A stretch of DNA of 64,000 bases from Vacuolonema iberomarrocanum LEGE 07170 (GCA_015207365.1 JADEXA010000030.1:19348-83347); one strand, 5' to 3'. Positions 35,555 to 45,126 are shown, counted from the stretch's first letter. A program made the numbers and translations. Notes: a model not told the origin generated them from the letters alone.

Positions 35555-36153
35555 AATGTTCCATCACTTGAGTCAGTTGTCAGGTTTACTTCGAAAAATT
35601 TGCTGGAATCACGCAATATTTTCGAGTGTATCGTTCTGTTTCGATGCAGGTATGGTCTTTCTGCTGGTATCCCACCCCGATCTAATCCCGAGCACTCAAA
35701 CGAATGGTGAGGACAGGATCTAATGATGCTCTCTTTATATATGTATATGTATCGGGGAGATCGGAAGTTGTTGCTTCCACTGAAGTAAATCGGTGGATCC
35801 GCGTCAATCGTTTGGCCAGTTTCCTATTCTCTCATTCCTGCCACTCAAACGGTAACCCAAGTTGCTACGGTTTCTAGGACGCTTGCGGAAACCCGACGAC
35901 TTGAAGCACCATCGAACGGTAGGTTTCTCATTTGAGCACTAAGAGTAGCGTATTTTTTAGGAATGAATCAATAATTTCGTCTAGATGCAGTTTTAATCAA
36001 TCACAAAGACAATTGTGGAGGATTGGGATCCGGCAGGATGCAAGGCAATATCCGACAATGGAAACCAGCCTGGACGATATCCTGGACGATATAAATACAG
36101 TGATTTTGGCTCTATACCTATCCTATAACGGGACTTTTGGGGGGGATATCCGG
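35555..36153. other. Intergenic region between divergent genes
   Basis: About 600 bases. The frame of the PAP/fibrillin gene is open upstream to 35932, but the added residues have no family resemblance. An AT-rich TATATATGTATATGTATC lies at about 35735. Nothing else was recognised. Confidence 0.5.
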
Positions 36154-36750
36154 ATGATTCGCAAAGTTGAGCTGCTAGAAGCGATCGCAGGCCGAAATCG
36201 AGGGATTATCGCCACCCAAACCGACCAGACGGCAATTCTGTCGGCGATCGCCCGACTCGAAGATGAAAACCCCAATCCCCGCCCGTTTGAGGCCAAGGAA
36301 AGGCTCAACGGCAACTGGCGGCTGCTCTACACCAGCAGTGAAGAACTGCTCCGCATCGATCGCTTTCCCTTGCTCAAACTTGGCCAAATCTACCAGTGGA
36401 TTCGACTCGAAACCGCTGAAATTTTCAACATTGCGGAAGTCTATGGGTTGCCCTTTTTAGAAGGGTTGGTTGCGGTGGGCGCAACGTTTGAGGCGACCTC
36501 AGAACGGCGGGTGGAGGTAAAGTTTCGTCGCGGTGTATTGGGGCTGCAACGGCTCGTTGGCTACAGTTCTCCCGATGCCTTGATCAAAAAGATGGATGCG
36601 GGCGATCGCCTCCTGCCCTTCGACTTCTCCATCAATAGCGAAAACCAGCAAGGATGGCTGGAAGTGACCTACCTCGACGACGACCTCCGCATCGGTCGCG
36701 GCAACGAAGGCAATGTCTTTGTCCTCCGCAAAGTTCCCCCCGCTCTTTAA
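36154..36750 (+). CDS. PAP/fibrillin family protein
   Basis: A 198-residue plastid-lipid-associated (PAP/fibrillin) protein. It starts MIRKVELLEAIAGRNRG and has the family blocks RPFEAKERLNGNWRLLYTSS, LKLGQIYQWI and a C-terminal LEVTYLDDDLRIGRGNEGNV with the conserved D-D-x-R-I-x-R-G. Such proteins are lipocalin-like and bind lipids at thylakoids or plastoglobules. The ATG at 36154, preceded by GGGGGATATCC, is preferred to the ATG at 35932 or 36058 because it matches family length. Confidence 0.9.
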   Translation: MIRKVELLEAIAGRNRGIIATQTDQTAILSAIARLEDENPNPRPFEAKERLNGNWRLLYTSSEELLRIDRFPLLKLGQIYQWIRLETAEIFNIAEVYGLPFLEGLVAVGATFEATSERRVEVKFRRGVLGLQRLVGYSSPDALIKKMDAGDRLLPFDFSINSENQQGWLEVTYLDDDLRIGRGNEGNVFVLRKVPPAL

Positions 36751-36887
36751 GTTTGGTGTGGCTGGTTGAGGGGATAGTTGTTTTCGAGACGGGGCATACC
36801 AGACTTAGGCTCGGAAACAATCATTCTTGAATTCTGCAATCCCACAGTGCTCTTCTATATATCCAGGGCAGGACTAATATTCAGGGC

Positions 36888-36979
36888 AGGACTAACGAAA
36901 GTTTTGCGTCAGTCCTGAGTGAAGTGATTGATGGTGTGGCCGCGTCGCGACCACACCATCAATAAAATGCTTAAGTCCT
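36888..36979. repeat. Family D hairpin element, copy 3 (reverse orientation)
   Basis: It begins AGGACTAACGAAAGTTTTGC and ends GCTTAAGTCCT, with core GATGGTGTGGCCGCG pairing with CGCGACCACACCATC (one change). Just before it a CAGGGCAGGACTAA string is repeated directly at 36864 and 36882, which duplicates the element's end. It lies between the PAP/fibrillin and quinone-reductase-like genes. Confidence 0.82.
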
Positions 36980-37044
36980 GCAGGGTTGACTCGTGGGAGG
37001 ATAAAGCTAGTAATCGGTCATCCCTTACCCGAAGTGAGAGCGTG

Positions 37045-38043
37045 ATGAAAGCCGTTGTTATGACTGCCGCCGGAGATCCATCGGTACTGCAACTGCAGGA
37101 ACGACCTCTGCCAGAGCTGCAGTCGGACACCGAGATTCTGGTGCGGTTGAAAGCTGCGGGGATCAATCCCATCGATACGAAAATACGGCAGCGGGGCACC
37201 TTCTACCCGGATCAGAGACCTGCCATTTTGGGCCTGGATGGAGCCGGGGTGGTGGAAGCTGTCGGAGCCGGAGTCCGCGAATTTCATATTGGCGACGAAG
37301 TGTATTTCTGCAACGGGGGGCTGGGCGGACATCCGGGTACCTATGCGGAATATGCAACGGTTGAAGAGCGCTTCCTCGCCCACAAGCCCAAAACCCTTAG
37401 CTTTGCTGAAGCAGCGGCGTTGCCCTTGGTGGCCATTACGGCTTGGGAGGCGCTGTTTGATCGCAGCCGCCTGGGCGCAGGACAGCGAGTACTGATTCAA
37501 GCGGGCAGTGGCGGTGTGGGGCATATCGCAATTCAACTGGCAAAGCAAGCAGGGGCGATCGTTTGTACAACCGTGAGCACTGCTGAGAAGGCGACGTTTG
37601 TCGAAAAGCTGGGTGCCGACGAGGTGATTCGCTACACCCTCGATGATCCCATTGTGCGGGTGATGAATTGGACGGATGGCGTTGGCGTGGATGTGAGCTT
37701 CGACACAGTGGGTAAACAGGTGTTGTCCCAATGCTTTGCCTCCACCCGGTATTACGGCGATGTAGTGACACTGTTGGCTCCGTCACCCGATACGGTGTGG
37801 AAGGTGGCTCGCGATCGCAACCTCCGCTTTAGTTTTGAGCTGATGCTCACACCCATGCTCCAAAACCTGGCCGCTGCCCAGATGGCTCAAGTTGGCATCC
37901 TGCGGCAATGTGCTCAATGGGTCGATCAACAACAGTTGACGGTGCATCTGGCGCAAACATTTCCCCTCGAACAGGCGGCAGAGGCCCATCGCCAGCTAGA
38001 AGCAGGGGGCTTTGTCGGCAAACTGGCGCTGACGATGGAATGA
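37045..38043 (+). CDS. Quinone oxidoreductase-like (MDR superfamily) protein
   Basis: A 332-residue zinc-independent medium-chain dehydrogenase. It opens MKAVVMTAAGDPSVLQLQE, with AAGINPIDTKIRQRG and LGLDGAGVVEAVGAGV in the catalytic domain and VLIQAGSGGVGHIAIQLAKQ in the NADPH-binding Rossmann part. The zinc-ligand cysteines of alcohol dehydrogenases are missing, as in quinone reductases. The substrate is unknown. GAAGTGAGAG before the ATG at 37045 is a plausible ribosome binding site. Its stop codon overlaps the next gene's start. Confidence 0.9.
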   Translation: MKAVVMTAAGDPSVLQLQERPLPELQSDTEILVRLKAAGINPIDTKIRQRGTFYPDQRPAILGLDGAGVVEAVGAGVREFHIGDEVYFCNGGLGGHPGTYAEYATVEERFLAHKPKTLSFAEAAALPLVAITAWEALFDRSRLGAGQRVLIQAGSGGVGHIAIQLAKQAGAIVCTTVSTAEKATFVEKLGADEVIRYTLDDPIVRVMNWTDGVGVDVSFDTVGKQVLSQCFASTRYYGDVVTLLAPSPDTVWKVARDRNLRFSFELMLTPMLQNLAAAQMAQVGILRQCAQWVDQQQLTVHLAQTFPLEQAAEAHRQLEAGGFVGKLALTME

Positions 38044-40187
38044 TGAGGCGCTGGCTGCTGATTCTGGTGCTGGTTGTGGGGCTATGGCTCCATGCCGCTC
38101 CGGCCTGGGGGGCGATCGCCCAACCCGACCGAGTTCCTCTAACGGTGGATAGTTTGCAGCAGCGACTACGCCATCCGATCGAGCTAGATGGACAGTCAAC
38201 CCTTGATCTGCGCCGTACCATCATCGATCTGCGTCCCGAAAACACCGATTTCCGCGCAGCCTTTTACCGCGCCCTCCGCGATCGGCTGGTAAATACGAAA
38301 GAGCCCTTGGGACTTGACCTCAGCTATGCCCTGGTACGTGGGGAATTTAATATGAGCGACCTGGGGTTGCGCTCGCTGCTCTACGGGGAAGAGTTGGATG
38401 TCTATACCGAGGAAGAGCAAGCTCAGCTCCAGCGCGATCGCCGCCGGATTGCCCAACTGAGCCAGTTGTCGCGATCGCTCCTCAACCAGTTGCAGCCCTT
38501 ACCCCTACAACTCACCGTGTTACGGGGACCTTTGCGCCTGACCCAAACCCAGTTTGAGGACGTGACCAACTTTGCCAACACCTTCTTCCTCCAGGGGATC
38601 GAAGCATCTGGAGCTATCTTTGGGCAGGCGACGGATTGGTCAGACACGCGCTTTAGCCAACCTGCTCGCTTTCCGGGAACGGTGTTTCAATCAACGGTGC
38701 GGTTTCGGAGTGCTCTGTTTTTTGAACGGGCGAGCTTCAATCAGGCTCGTTTTCAAGCGGCGGTCACCTTTCAAGGCAGCGAATTCCGCGACACGGCAAA
38801 CTTCAGTAAGTCCATTTTTCGCGATGGGACGAACCTGACGCGGGTGCGATTTGAGGGTAACGCCGACTTTGCCCAGACAGAATGGCAAGGATTAACAGAG
38901 TTCGATCGCAGCCAATTTGCCAAAGCCCTGTTCTTACCCGAAGCAACCCTGGCGCAACCCACGACGTTTCGAGAGGCGCAGTTTGGGCAGCCCGTCAACC
39001 TGCGGGGCGCTGCGCTCATGAATCAGGTGGATTTTGGCGATGCCAGTTTTGCCCCCGGAGCCTACCTCAATGTGGCTGGAATGCAGTTTAACCCCGATGA
39101 GGCCAAGTTGTTGGGGAATCGTGGGCAAATCGGTTCCGTCATCTCGGTCCCTACGTTGCAGGGCAACGAAACGCTGCTGCGAAATGTGGTGCGCAACTTT
39201 CGCTCCCTGGAACAAATTTCGGATGCCAACCAAATCAACTACCTCACCGAGGAACTGCGCTTGCGCGAACTCTCCAAATTCCTTGCCGGGGTCAACCTCA
39301 ACAGTGCGGCGGAGGCCAAGCTTCTGCGCATTGGCTTCTCAGAGCATCAGGTGCAGGCGATTGTGCAAGCCCGCTCGCAACAACGGCTGCGTAGCAGCAC
39401 CGATCTGCTGAAGCTAGAGGGCTTGGATCTAGCAACCTATGTAAAGGTGCGCGATCGCATCGTCGTGAGCGATCGCCGAGGGTTGGTGGGATGGCTGAGT
39501 ACGGCCACTCAGTGGCTCATCCTCAGCAGCCTGCTCTGGCTCACGGCCTTTGGCACCAGTGCAGGGTTGGTGCTCGGCGTGGGGGTGATGGCGATCGCCC
39601 TCTACGCGCTTCTGTTCTGGCTGGTCGATCGGCTCCGGCGGCTGCGTCCTGTGCCCATTGTCCCCACGACTGAAGAAAGCCTGTGGATGCTCGGCAGCAC
39701 AGGAACCCTAGCCTTGCTGGGGTTGTCTGCCATCATCAACAATGCCGAGTTTCCTCTCCGCACACTCCTCTGCTTGGGACTTATCACCTTGCCTGTGCCA
39801 GCGGTGCTGCTCACTCGGCTCTATCGCCAGGGGCGCTTTCACGACCAGCTCACCGTCAGTTATTTCATGGAAGATGGCAGTATGCGAGAGTTGCGGATTC
39901 TCATCAACCGCCTGCCCATCATTCCAAAGTTTCCCTTCTATCGAGAGCGCTACACCAACATCCTCTGGGATCGACGCTGGAACTGGATGAACTATCTTGA
40001 CCTCAGCCTCAACAACCTTCTGCGGTTTGGGTTCAACGATATCCGCCTACGGGACGAGAATCTGCCGGGATTGATTACGACCCTGGTCTGGTATCAGTGG
40101 AGTCTGGGGTTGCTCTACATCGCCCTCTTATTCTGGACGCTCTCTCGCACAATTCCAGGATTAAATCTGCTGATCTACTTCAAATAG
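38040..40187 (+). CDS. Exported pentapeptide-repeat / helix-hairpin-helix membrane protein
   Basis: A 715-residue protein. An N-terminal signal peptide (RRWLLILVLVVGLWLHAAPA) ends near AWGA, residue 24. Between about 150 and 350, loose pentapeptide repeats of the F-x-x-A/T type appear (TNFANTFFLQ, ARFPGTVFQS, VTFQGSEFRD, ADFAQTEWQG). Then comes a helix-hairpin-helix-like region near 425-475 (SEHQVQAIVQARSQQRLRSS), followed by four or five TM segments to the end. Such a combination points to a membrane-anchored, repeat-bearing protein; the role is unknown. The ATG at 38040 overlaps the upstream stop (ATGA), so it is translated with the oxidoreductase. Confidence 0.85.
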   Translation: MMRRWLLILVLVVGLWLHAAPAWGAIAQPDRVPLTVDSLQQRLRHPIELDGQSTLDLRRTIIDLRPENTDFRAAFYRALRDRLVNTKEPLGLDLSYALVRGEFNMSDLGLRSLLYGEELDVYTEEEQAQLQRDRRRIAQLSQLSRSLLNQLQPLPLQLTVLRGPLRLTQTQFEDVTNFANTFFLQGIEASGAIFGQATDWSDTRFSQPARFPGTVFQSTVRFRSALFFERASFNQARFQAAVTFQGSEFRDTANFSKSIFRDGTNLTRVRFEGNADFAQTEWQGLTEFDRSQFAKALFLPEATLAQPTTFREAQFGQPVNLRGAALMNQVDFGDASFAPGAYLNVAGMQFNPDEAKLLGNRGQIGSVISVPTLQGNETLLRNVVRNFRSLEQISDANQINYLTEELRLRELSKFLAGVNLNSAAEAKLLRIGFSEHQVQAIVQARSQQRLRSSTDLLKLEGLDLATYVKVRDRIVVSDRRGLVGWLSTATQWLILSSLLWLTAFGTSAGLVLGVGVMAIALYALLFWLVDRLRRLRPVPIVPTTEESLWMLGSTGTLALLGLSAIINNAEFPLRTLLCLGLITLPVPAVLLTRLYRQGRFHDQLTVSYFMEDGSMRELRILINRLPIIPKFPFYRERYTNILWDRRWNWMNYLDLSLNNLLRFGFNDIRLRDENLPGLITTLVWYQWSLGLLYIALLFWTLSRTIPGLNLLIYFK

Positions 40188-40931
40188 CGGAGGCATCTGC
40201 ACAGAGCAGAAGGAGATAATAAGTAATTGTTTGGGAAAACTGTAGAGATAGCCTGTTGTAAATACAAACGATTAACCCGAATAAAGGAGTGAAAAAAGCG
40301 CTGTCAGATGTAGTAGGGATCAACTGTAATGCCTACTTGATAAGCGATTCATTGAGGTGTCTGGCACAATAAACGAAAGTAAATGTTACAAATGTAAATC
40401 TTTTGTCGTGATTGCTTGTAGACCCAGAAATTATTAGTTATCTCTGGATCTAAAGAAGAGTTTCTGCGTTCTAATACTGTGGTAACTCAATGGGCGATCG
40501 CATAGGATGAGAGCGTATCTTTGGTTCATTATTAAGCATTTTCTATAGTCATCCCTGCGATTAGCAATTTTTCTGTGTGGATGGCAATACAGATATCTGC
40601 TAAGTACTTCAGACTTCTATGTGATTTTTCTAAAACCTTTCAGCGTTTATACGGACGCTTCCATTTCTTCGTGATCCCCGAAGAGATTTTGTCCATTCCT
40701 TGTCTTTTTTTGTTGTGAGTAATACAACGTTCTCGTTTAGCTAAAATTACATTTCTTGTACATTTTTCTGAACAAAAACGGAAGAGAATCTAAACTTCCT
40801 TTTTTATTTGGGATCGCTGAAAAGATTGCAGAGACAGATGTCTAGAGAGTGACTGTAAAAAGCACCACAAAAGCTATACGCGAGAATATGGAAACAACTC
40901 TCAATCCTCACTTAAAACTCACCGATTTCAC
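40188..40931. other. Long AT-rich intergenic region
   Basis: The 744 bases between the pentapeptide gene and the Cys-motif gene are strikingly AT-rich. They contain no open frame of interest and no copy of the A-D elements. They could hold a small RNA or upstream regulatory sites of the following gene, but I see no specific signal. Confidence 0.5.
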
Positions 40932-41321
40932 ATGAGCACCACTCGTTCCGGTATTTCCAGTTGTCGCCACTGCTTTCACTATCAGGTTGAAGGGCGACGA
41001 GGGGGGACATGCACACAGCTTGGGGTTCCTGTCCAAGCCTGTTGGCAAGCCTGTCCCTTGGCCGCCCCTCTGTTTGCGAGCACAGGTGTGAGTCCTGGAG
41101 AGAATGTGGTTGGGGTGCCAAGTTACGTTTCGGCGCTTGTCGCCAATCCTGCTGAAGCGGTTGCCGATGCTGGGACGGCGATCGCCCCCACGCCACTCAA
41201 GAGCGATCATCCTGCCGATGTGATTCCCATCAGTGCCGCACATCATCACGCAACCACCCATTATCCCGTAACTGATCTACAAACCTATCCCACGCGACGT
41301 GCTCCATCGGCACTGGCGTAG
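40932..41321 (+). CDS. Small protein with conserved cysteine motif
   Basis: A 129-residue protein. The first 50 residues carry cysteines in the pattern C-x2-C-x12-C-x9-C-x3-C, within SCRHCFHYQVEGRRGGTCTQ and LGVPVQACWQACPLAAPLF, suggesting a metal-binding site, perhaps zinc. The rest is Ala/Pro/Thr-rich, with an HHHATTH run, probably disordered. I have seen similar short cyanobacterial proteins but no function is known to me. The ATG at 40932 follows GATTTCAC; no strong ribosome binding site is evident. It converges with the TonB-like gene. Confidence 0.75.
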   Translation: MSTTRSGISSCRHCFHYQVEGRRGGTCTQLGVPVQACWQACPLAAPLFASTGVSPGENVVGVPSYVSALVANPAEAVADAGTAIAPTPLKSDHPADVIPISAAHHHATTHYPVTDLQTYPTRRAPSALA

Positions 41322-41359
41322 GACTGGTTTAGGTGATCGGCCTTAGGTTTTGTGAGAAT

Positions 41360-42577
41360 TTATTCGGTGAGTGTGCTGTCTGTAGCCTCTGTTCCTGCAG
41401 CATCTTCTCCATCTGTAGAGGGATCTTCCTCCGGATTCACAATATGGTGAAACTCCATACGGATAGAGAGTGCTTCGTCGTCTACAGCTTCTGGGAAGGG
41501 CTCAAACGGGCTAGCGGCTCGAATCGCATCAAGGGCGGCTTGATCCGCCGCTTCCAAGCCCGATGATTCTTCCAGGACGACGGATTGCAATTCTCCAGAA
41601 CGGTTGACTATAAAGCGCACGACCGTAGAGCGAGACGTTTGAATCTCAACCCGGGACCATACCGCGTTGATCTGAGGGGTCAGATTATTGGTATATTCGC
41701 CAAGCTCTTCATCTCGAAGCGTGGCAATCTGAGCTGGATCGTCTGAAGTAGTGCGATCGGGATTGGGTGTTCCCTCCAAACCCTCGGTTGCCTCTACGTT
41801 CCCTTCGGTTGCATCTGCTTCGACGTCCTCCGATTCCGTAGACGAATGGGTTGCCTCGTCGCTGCCACCATCCCCAGCTTCAGTCCCATCAGCAATGTTG
41901 GGGGGCGAAGGGAGTGGATCTCCGACGACAGGCCCTGCTGAAGTGGAGGGTGGATCAGGAGAGGCGGCCATCTCCCCTGTGATGTCTGGACTATTTGCTG
42001 CCTGATTGTTGGAAAAGACCTCTCCATCTGACGGATTCGTATCCGAAGCTGGCAACGAAGGAATGGAGCCATCCAACGACGGATTGCTGGGCAGCGGTTC
42101 CGGAGTTGCTTCAACGGCTTTCGCTTCTTCGGTTTCAGGGCTGACGGTCGTTTCGGCCGCAATCGGTGATGATGCAGAGGCTGTGTGCGTTGGCGTTCGT
42201 AGGGATGGCTGAATCTGCCCTGTTTCTGGAACAAGCTCGACGGGTTTACCGTCTTGCAAGCTGTTGGCAGGGGTTACGACTTTGCCTGCATTGGTCGGCA
42301 AATCTTTGACCCGCGTGCCCGCTGCGTCGGAATCAGTCTGTGCTACAAGGTTGGTCTCGACGTCTGCTTCTGTAGTGGGGTCAGGATCATCGAGGTAGAT
42401 AAATTCTATTGGGCTGCTGTCCTTAGGTTCGATGGATTCGGCTTGGTGTTCCTGCCAGCTGACCCACCCCGCGGTCGCCATCCCGGCATGAACGGCCAAC
42501 GCTGTCGTCAGATACAGCAGGAGGCGATCGCCACGAGGCGCACCAAACCGAGTGCGATAGCGCTTAGCCAAACTCAT
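41360..42577 (-). CDS. TonB-like energy transducer / TonB C-terminal domain protein
   Basis: A 405-residue protein with a short cytosolic lead, one TM segment near 19-42 (LLLYLTTALAVHAGMATAGW), a long Ser/Glu/Thr-rich spacer of about 250 residues, and a TonB C-terminal domain: INAVWSRVEIQTSRSTVVRF, IVNRSGELQSVVLEESSGL, ADQAALDAIRAASPFEPFP. TonB proteins transfer proton-motive energy to outer-membrane receptors. No exbB/exbD or receptor is next to it here. The spacer is unusually acidic instead of Pro-Lys-rich. The ATG at 42577 gives MSLAKRYRTR. Confidence 0.85.
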   Translation of the reverse strand: MSLAKRYRTRFGAPRGDRLLLYLTTALAVHAGMATAGWVSWQEHQAESIEPKDSSPIEFIYLDDPDPTTEADVETNLVAQTDSDAAGTRVKDLPTNAGKVVTPANSLQDGKPVELVPETGQIQPSLRTPTHTASASSPIAAETTVSPETEEAKAVEATPEPLPSNPSLDGSIPSLPASDTNPSDGEVFSNNQAANSPDITGEMAASPDPPSTSAGPVVGDPLPSPPNIADGTEAGDGGSDEATHSSTESEDVEADATEGNVEATEGLEGTPNPDRTTSDDPAQIATLRDEELGEYTNNLTPQINAVWSRVEIQTSRSTVVRFIVNRSGELQSVVLEESSGLEAADQAALDAIRAASPFEPFPEAVDDEALSIRMEFHHIVNPEEDPSTDGEDAAGTEATDSTLTE

Positions 42578-42991
42578 GCCAAAACACCAAAGGGAGACAC
42601 TTTAAACCCAGCCATAGCAAGAGCGGCAGTGGACTTCGATGCTTGGATCGATCACCACATGCCAAATCGCCTTTCATATAAACACACCCTGACAACTTTG
42701 ACGACCGTGACAGGAAATCTCAATGGATCTTCATGGCTCGTTACGCCGAAACGTCTCGGATAGATATAACAAGGGATTGGGGCTCTTGTCTGCCCTCATC
42801 CGACAAGCTTAGGATGGACATCAAAGACGGTCGTAGAGAAAGCGACCATGCCTCCGCATACAGTTTTGGAACTGTCTTTACTGGGTCTCGCATGGGCAGA
42901 ACACCCATCGGTAGAGTGGGCATGGCTCACTTTGCACCAAATCTAGGCATAAATAGTCGTACCACCGAGTGTGTGTATAAATTGACGCTGA
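42578..42991. other. Intergenic region without supported genes
   Basis: The 414 bases between tonB-like start and cutA stop contain two overlapping frames on the forward strand (42254-42763, 42733-43080) that lack family resemblance and are judged spurious. Confidence 0.5.
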
Positions 42992-43339
42992 CTAGGATTG
43001 AGATGTTGAGGGCGAGGTGGTTTGGGTTGCAATCCAAGCAAGGTAGGCAGAAGACCCAGCCTGAATCGGCAGTGCAATGATTTCAGGAACATCGTAGGAA
43101 TGGATGGACTGAATCTTTGTCTCCAGCTCGGTGAACCGCTGCAAATCCGTTTTGATCACGAGCTGCCATTCCGGATCTTGAAGCGTCTTTCCTTGCCAAG
43201 TGTAAATTGATTGCACAGGGTAGAAATTGACGCAGGCAGCAAGGTTCTCTTGCACTAAAGTTTGGGCGATCGCCCGTGCTTCTAATTCCGTTGCGGCTGT
43301 CACCAGTACAACGCCATACTGGCTCGTCGGTTCACTCAT
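42992..43339 (-). CDS. cutA: Divalent-cation tolerance protein CutA
   Basis: A 115-residue CutA1-type trimeric protein: VVLVTAATELEARAIAQTLV, ENLAACVNFYPVQSIYTWQG, EWQLVIKTDLQRFTELETKI and HSYDVPEIIALPIQAGSSAY. The Y-D-V-P-E-I block and length are fully typical. It is linked to metal tolerance, though its exact role is unclear. The ATG at 43339 gives MSEPTSQYG. It is divergent from argB by about 150 bases. Confidence 0.95.
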   Translation of the reverse strand: MSEPTSQYGVVLVTAATELEARAIAQTLVQENLAACVNFYPVQSIYTWQGKTLQDPEWQLVIKTDLQRFTELETKIQSIHSYDVPEIIALPIQAGSSAYLAWIATQTTSPSTSQS

Positions 43340-43490
43340 CGCGCTCCTCCTAAAGGCTCCAAACTATCCTCATTGTAAGAATTCACCCTCTTGCCGCCTT
43401 AATTTATCCCTCGAAACAACTGCACTGCCCGAGTCCTTGCTAAACTCACTTCAACGTTTTTGTTCATCGTTCTCTAGTGTGTGACTGCCA

Positions 43491-44384
43491 ATGTTGACTG
43501 ATGATCTTGCCGACCTGTCAGAAATGACTCGCGTTCGCGTCCTGAGCGAAGCGTTGCCCTACATCCAAGAATTCACAGGACGCACCGTCGTGGTGAAATA
43601 TGGCGGTGCTGCGATGCGCGATGGCAGCCTCAAGGAAACAGTGATTCGCGATATTGTATTTCTCTCCTGCGTGGGTGTACGTCCGGTGGTTGTCCATGGC
43701 GGTGGCCCCGAAATCAATATTTGGCTGGAAAAGCTGGGCATTGAGCCGCAGTTCAAAAACGGCTTGCGGGTGACGGATGCGCCAACGATGGATGTGGTGG
43801 AAATGGTGCTGGTGGGTCGAGTCAACAAAGAACTGGTGTCGCTGGTGAATCAGTCAGGGGGCAAAGCTGTTGGGTTGTGTGGCAAGGATGCAGACCTCAT
43901 CAAAGCCCGACCTGAAGGGGCTGAGGGCATCGGTTTCGTGGGGGAGGTGCATAATACTGACATCAGCATCCTTGAAGCCCTAGTCGACCGGGGCTATATC
44001 CCTATCGTGTCGAGTGTGGCGGCAGATGAGCATGGGCAAGCGTATAACATCAATGCTGATACGGTCGCTGGGGAACTGGCTGCGGCGTTGAATGCCGAGA
44101 AGCTCATTCTCATGACGGATACGGCTGGGATTTTGCGCGATCATAAGGATGCATCGACGCTCCTTCCAGAACTCGACATTCAAGAGGCGCGACAGCTGAT
44201 CGAGTCTGGCGTCGTAGGCGGTGGCATGATTCCCAAGGTGACCTGCTGTGTGCGATCGCTCGCCCAGGGGGTAAAGGCCGCTCATATTATTGATGGTCGT
44301 CAACCTCACGCCCTATTGCTAGAAATTTTTACCGATATGGGGATTGGTTCGAAGATCGTACCGTCGGGCTATATGCGGCGGTGA
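43491..44384 (+). CDS. argB: Acetylglutamate kinase ArgB
   Basis: A 297-residue amino-acid kinase that phosphorylates N-acetyl-L-glutamate in arginine synthesis. VVKYGGAAMRDGSLKETVIR, VVVHGGGPEINIWL, YNINADTVAGELAAAL and LLLEIFTDMGIGSKIV are characteristic. Cyanobacterial ArgB is arginine-inhibited, and this is relieved by the nitrogen regulator PII; the N-terminal helix required for hexamer formation is present (DLADLSEMTRVRVLSEALPY). The start ATG at 43491 is preferred by position. A family D hairpin follows by 85 bases. Confidence 0.96.
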   Translation: MLTDDLADLSEMTRVRVLSEALPYIQEFTGRTVVVKYGGAAMRDGSLKETVIRDIVFLSCVGVRPVVVHGGGPEINIWLEKLGIEPQFKNGLRVTDAPTMDVVEMVLVGRVNKELVSLVNQSGGKAVGLCGKDADLIKARPEGAEGIGFVGEVHNTDISILEALVDRGYIPIVSSVAADEHGQAYNINADTVAGELAAALNAEKLILMTDTAGILRDHKDASTLLPELDIQEARQLIESGVVGGGMIPKVTCCVRSLAQGVKAAHIIDGRQPHALLLEIFTDMGIGSKIVPSGYMRR

Positions 44385-44469
44385 GGTCAGTGTTTTGGAG
44401 CGTAAGGCAATTCCCCGACAGCTAAAACGGTTGCAATCTAGGGGCCAAACTTTAAGATCCAAGATGGAT

Positions 44470-44560
44470 AGGACTGACGCAAAACGTTTGTAATTCTGAG
44501 TGAATGCGTTGATTTTGTAGCTGCGACACCACCACGAAATCAACAAATGGCGTCAGTCCT
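44470..44560. repeat. Family D hairpin element, copy 4 (reverse orientation)
   Basis: The ends are AGGACTGACGC and GCGTCAGTCCT. The core arm GTTGATTTTGTAGCTGCG pairs less perfectly with the following CACCACGAAATCAAC, so the stem is partly decayed. It ends 15 bases before the GTG start of the next gene. Confidence 0.82.
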
Positions 44561-44574
44561 GATGGATAGATGTT

Positions 44575-45126
44575 GTGGACTGGAGTTTGGAACCATTGAC
44601 TGTGGAACAGGGAGAATTGGCGCGTCAGAGCTATCGCATTGGGCGGGATGCCTTTGAGCGGGGGCGCTATCGCGAGTCGATCGAACGTTTGCAGCAGGCT
44701 GTAGAGTTGGCGGGGCGCAACTCAATTCTGGGCGGGCAGGCGCAGGTTTGGCTGGTATCGGCGTTTGAAGCGCTGGAAAAACGAGAAGAGGCGATCGCCC
44801 TTTGCGAAGCCATCACGCGCCATCCCCACGACACTACCCGCAAGGAAGCGAATCGCTTGCTCTACATTTTGAAAGCGCCCCGACTCAAGATTCGGCCCGA
44901 GTGGCGCACCGAAATTCCCGACCTGACGCGGTTGGACGAGGGGGAACGTGCCTCGGTGCCCTACGCTCGACCGACAAAGAAGCGCTCGACGCCGCGCCGG
45001 AAACCGCAACCCGAACCCGAACCCATTGATCTCAGCCAGGTCAATACGCGCGACAATGGTTTTGTTTGGGTGGGTATACTGGCGATCGCCCTGCTGCTGG
45101 GTGGGTTGCTCTGGTTTGGGATATAG
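44575..45126 (+). CDS. TPR-like membrane protein
   Basis: A 183-residue protein with GTG start at 44575 (MDWSLEPLTVEQ). Residues 15 to about 95 are two or three TPR-like helices (ARQSYRIGRDAFERGRYRES; AQVWLVSAFEALEKREEAIA). A basic, proline-rich linker and one C-terminal TM segment (VGILAIALLLGGLLWFGI) follow, so it is tail-anchored. It is a cyanobacterial family of unknown function. The start lies just beyond a family D repeat, which may have replaced part of the upstream region; a TTG start slightly downstream is possible. Confidence 0.78.
   Translation: MDWSLEPLTVEQGELARQSYRIGRDAFERGRYRESIERLQQAVELAGRNSILGGQAQVWLVSAFEALEKREEAIALCEAITRHPHDTTRKEANRLLYILKAPRLKIRPEWRTEIPDLTRLDEGERASVPYARPTKKRSTPRRKPQPEPEPIDLSQVNTRDNGFVWVGILAIALLLGGLLWFGI

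Noticed and set aside
42254..43080. Two overlapping forward frames near the tonB-like and cutA genes
   Set aside because: They are largely complementary to real genes, and the intergenic part shows no start signal or motif.
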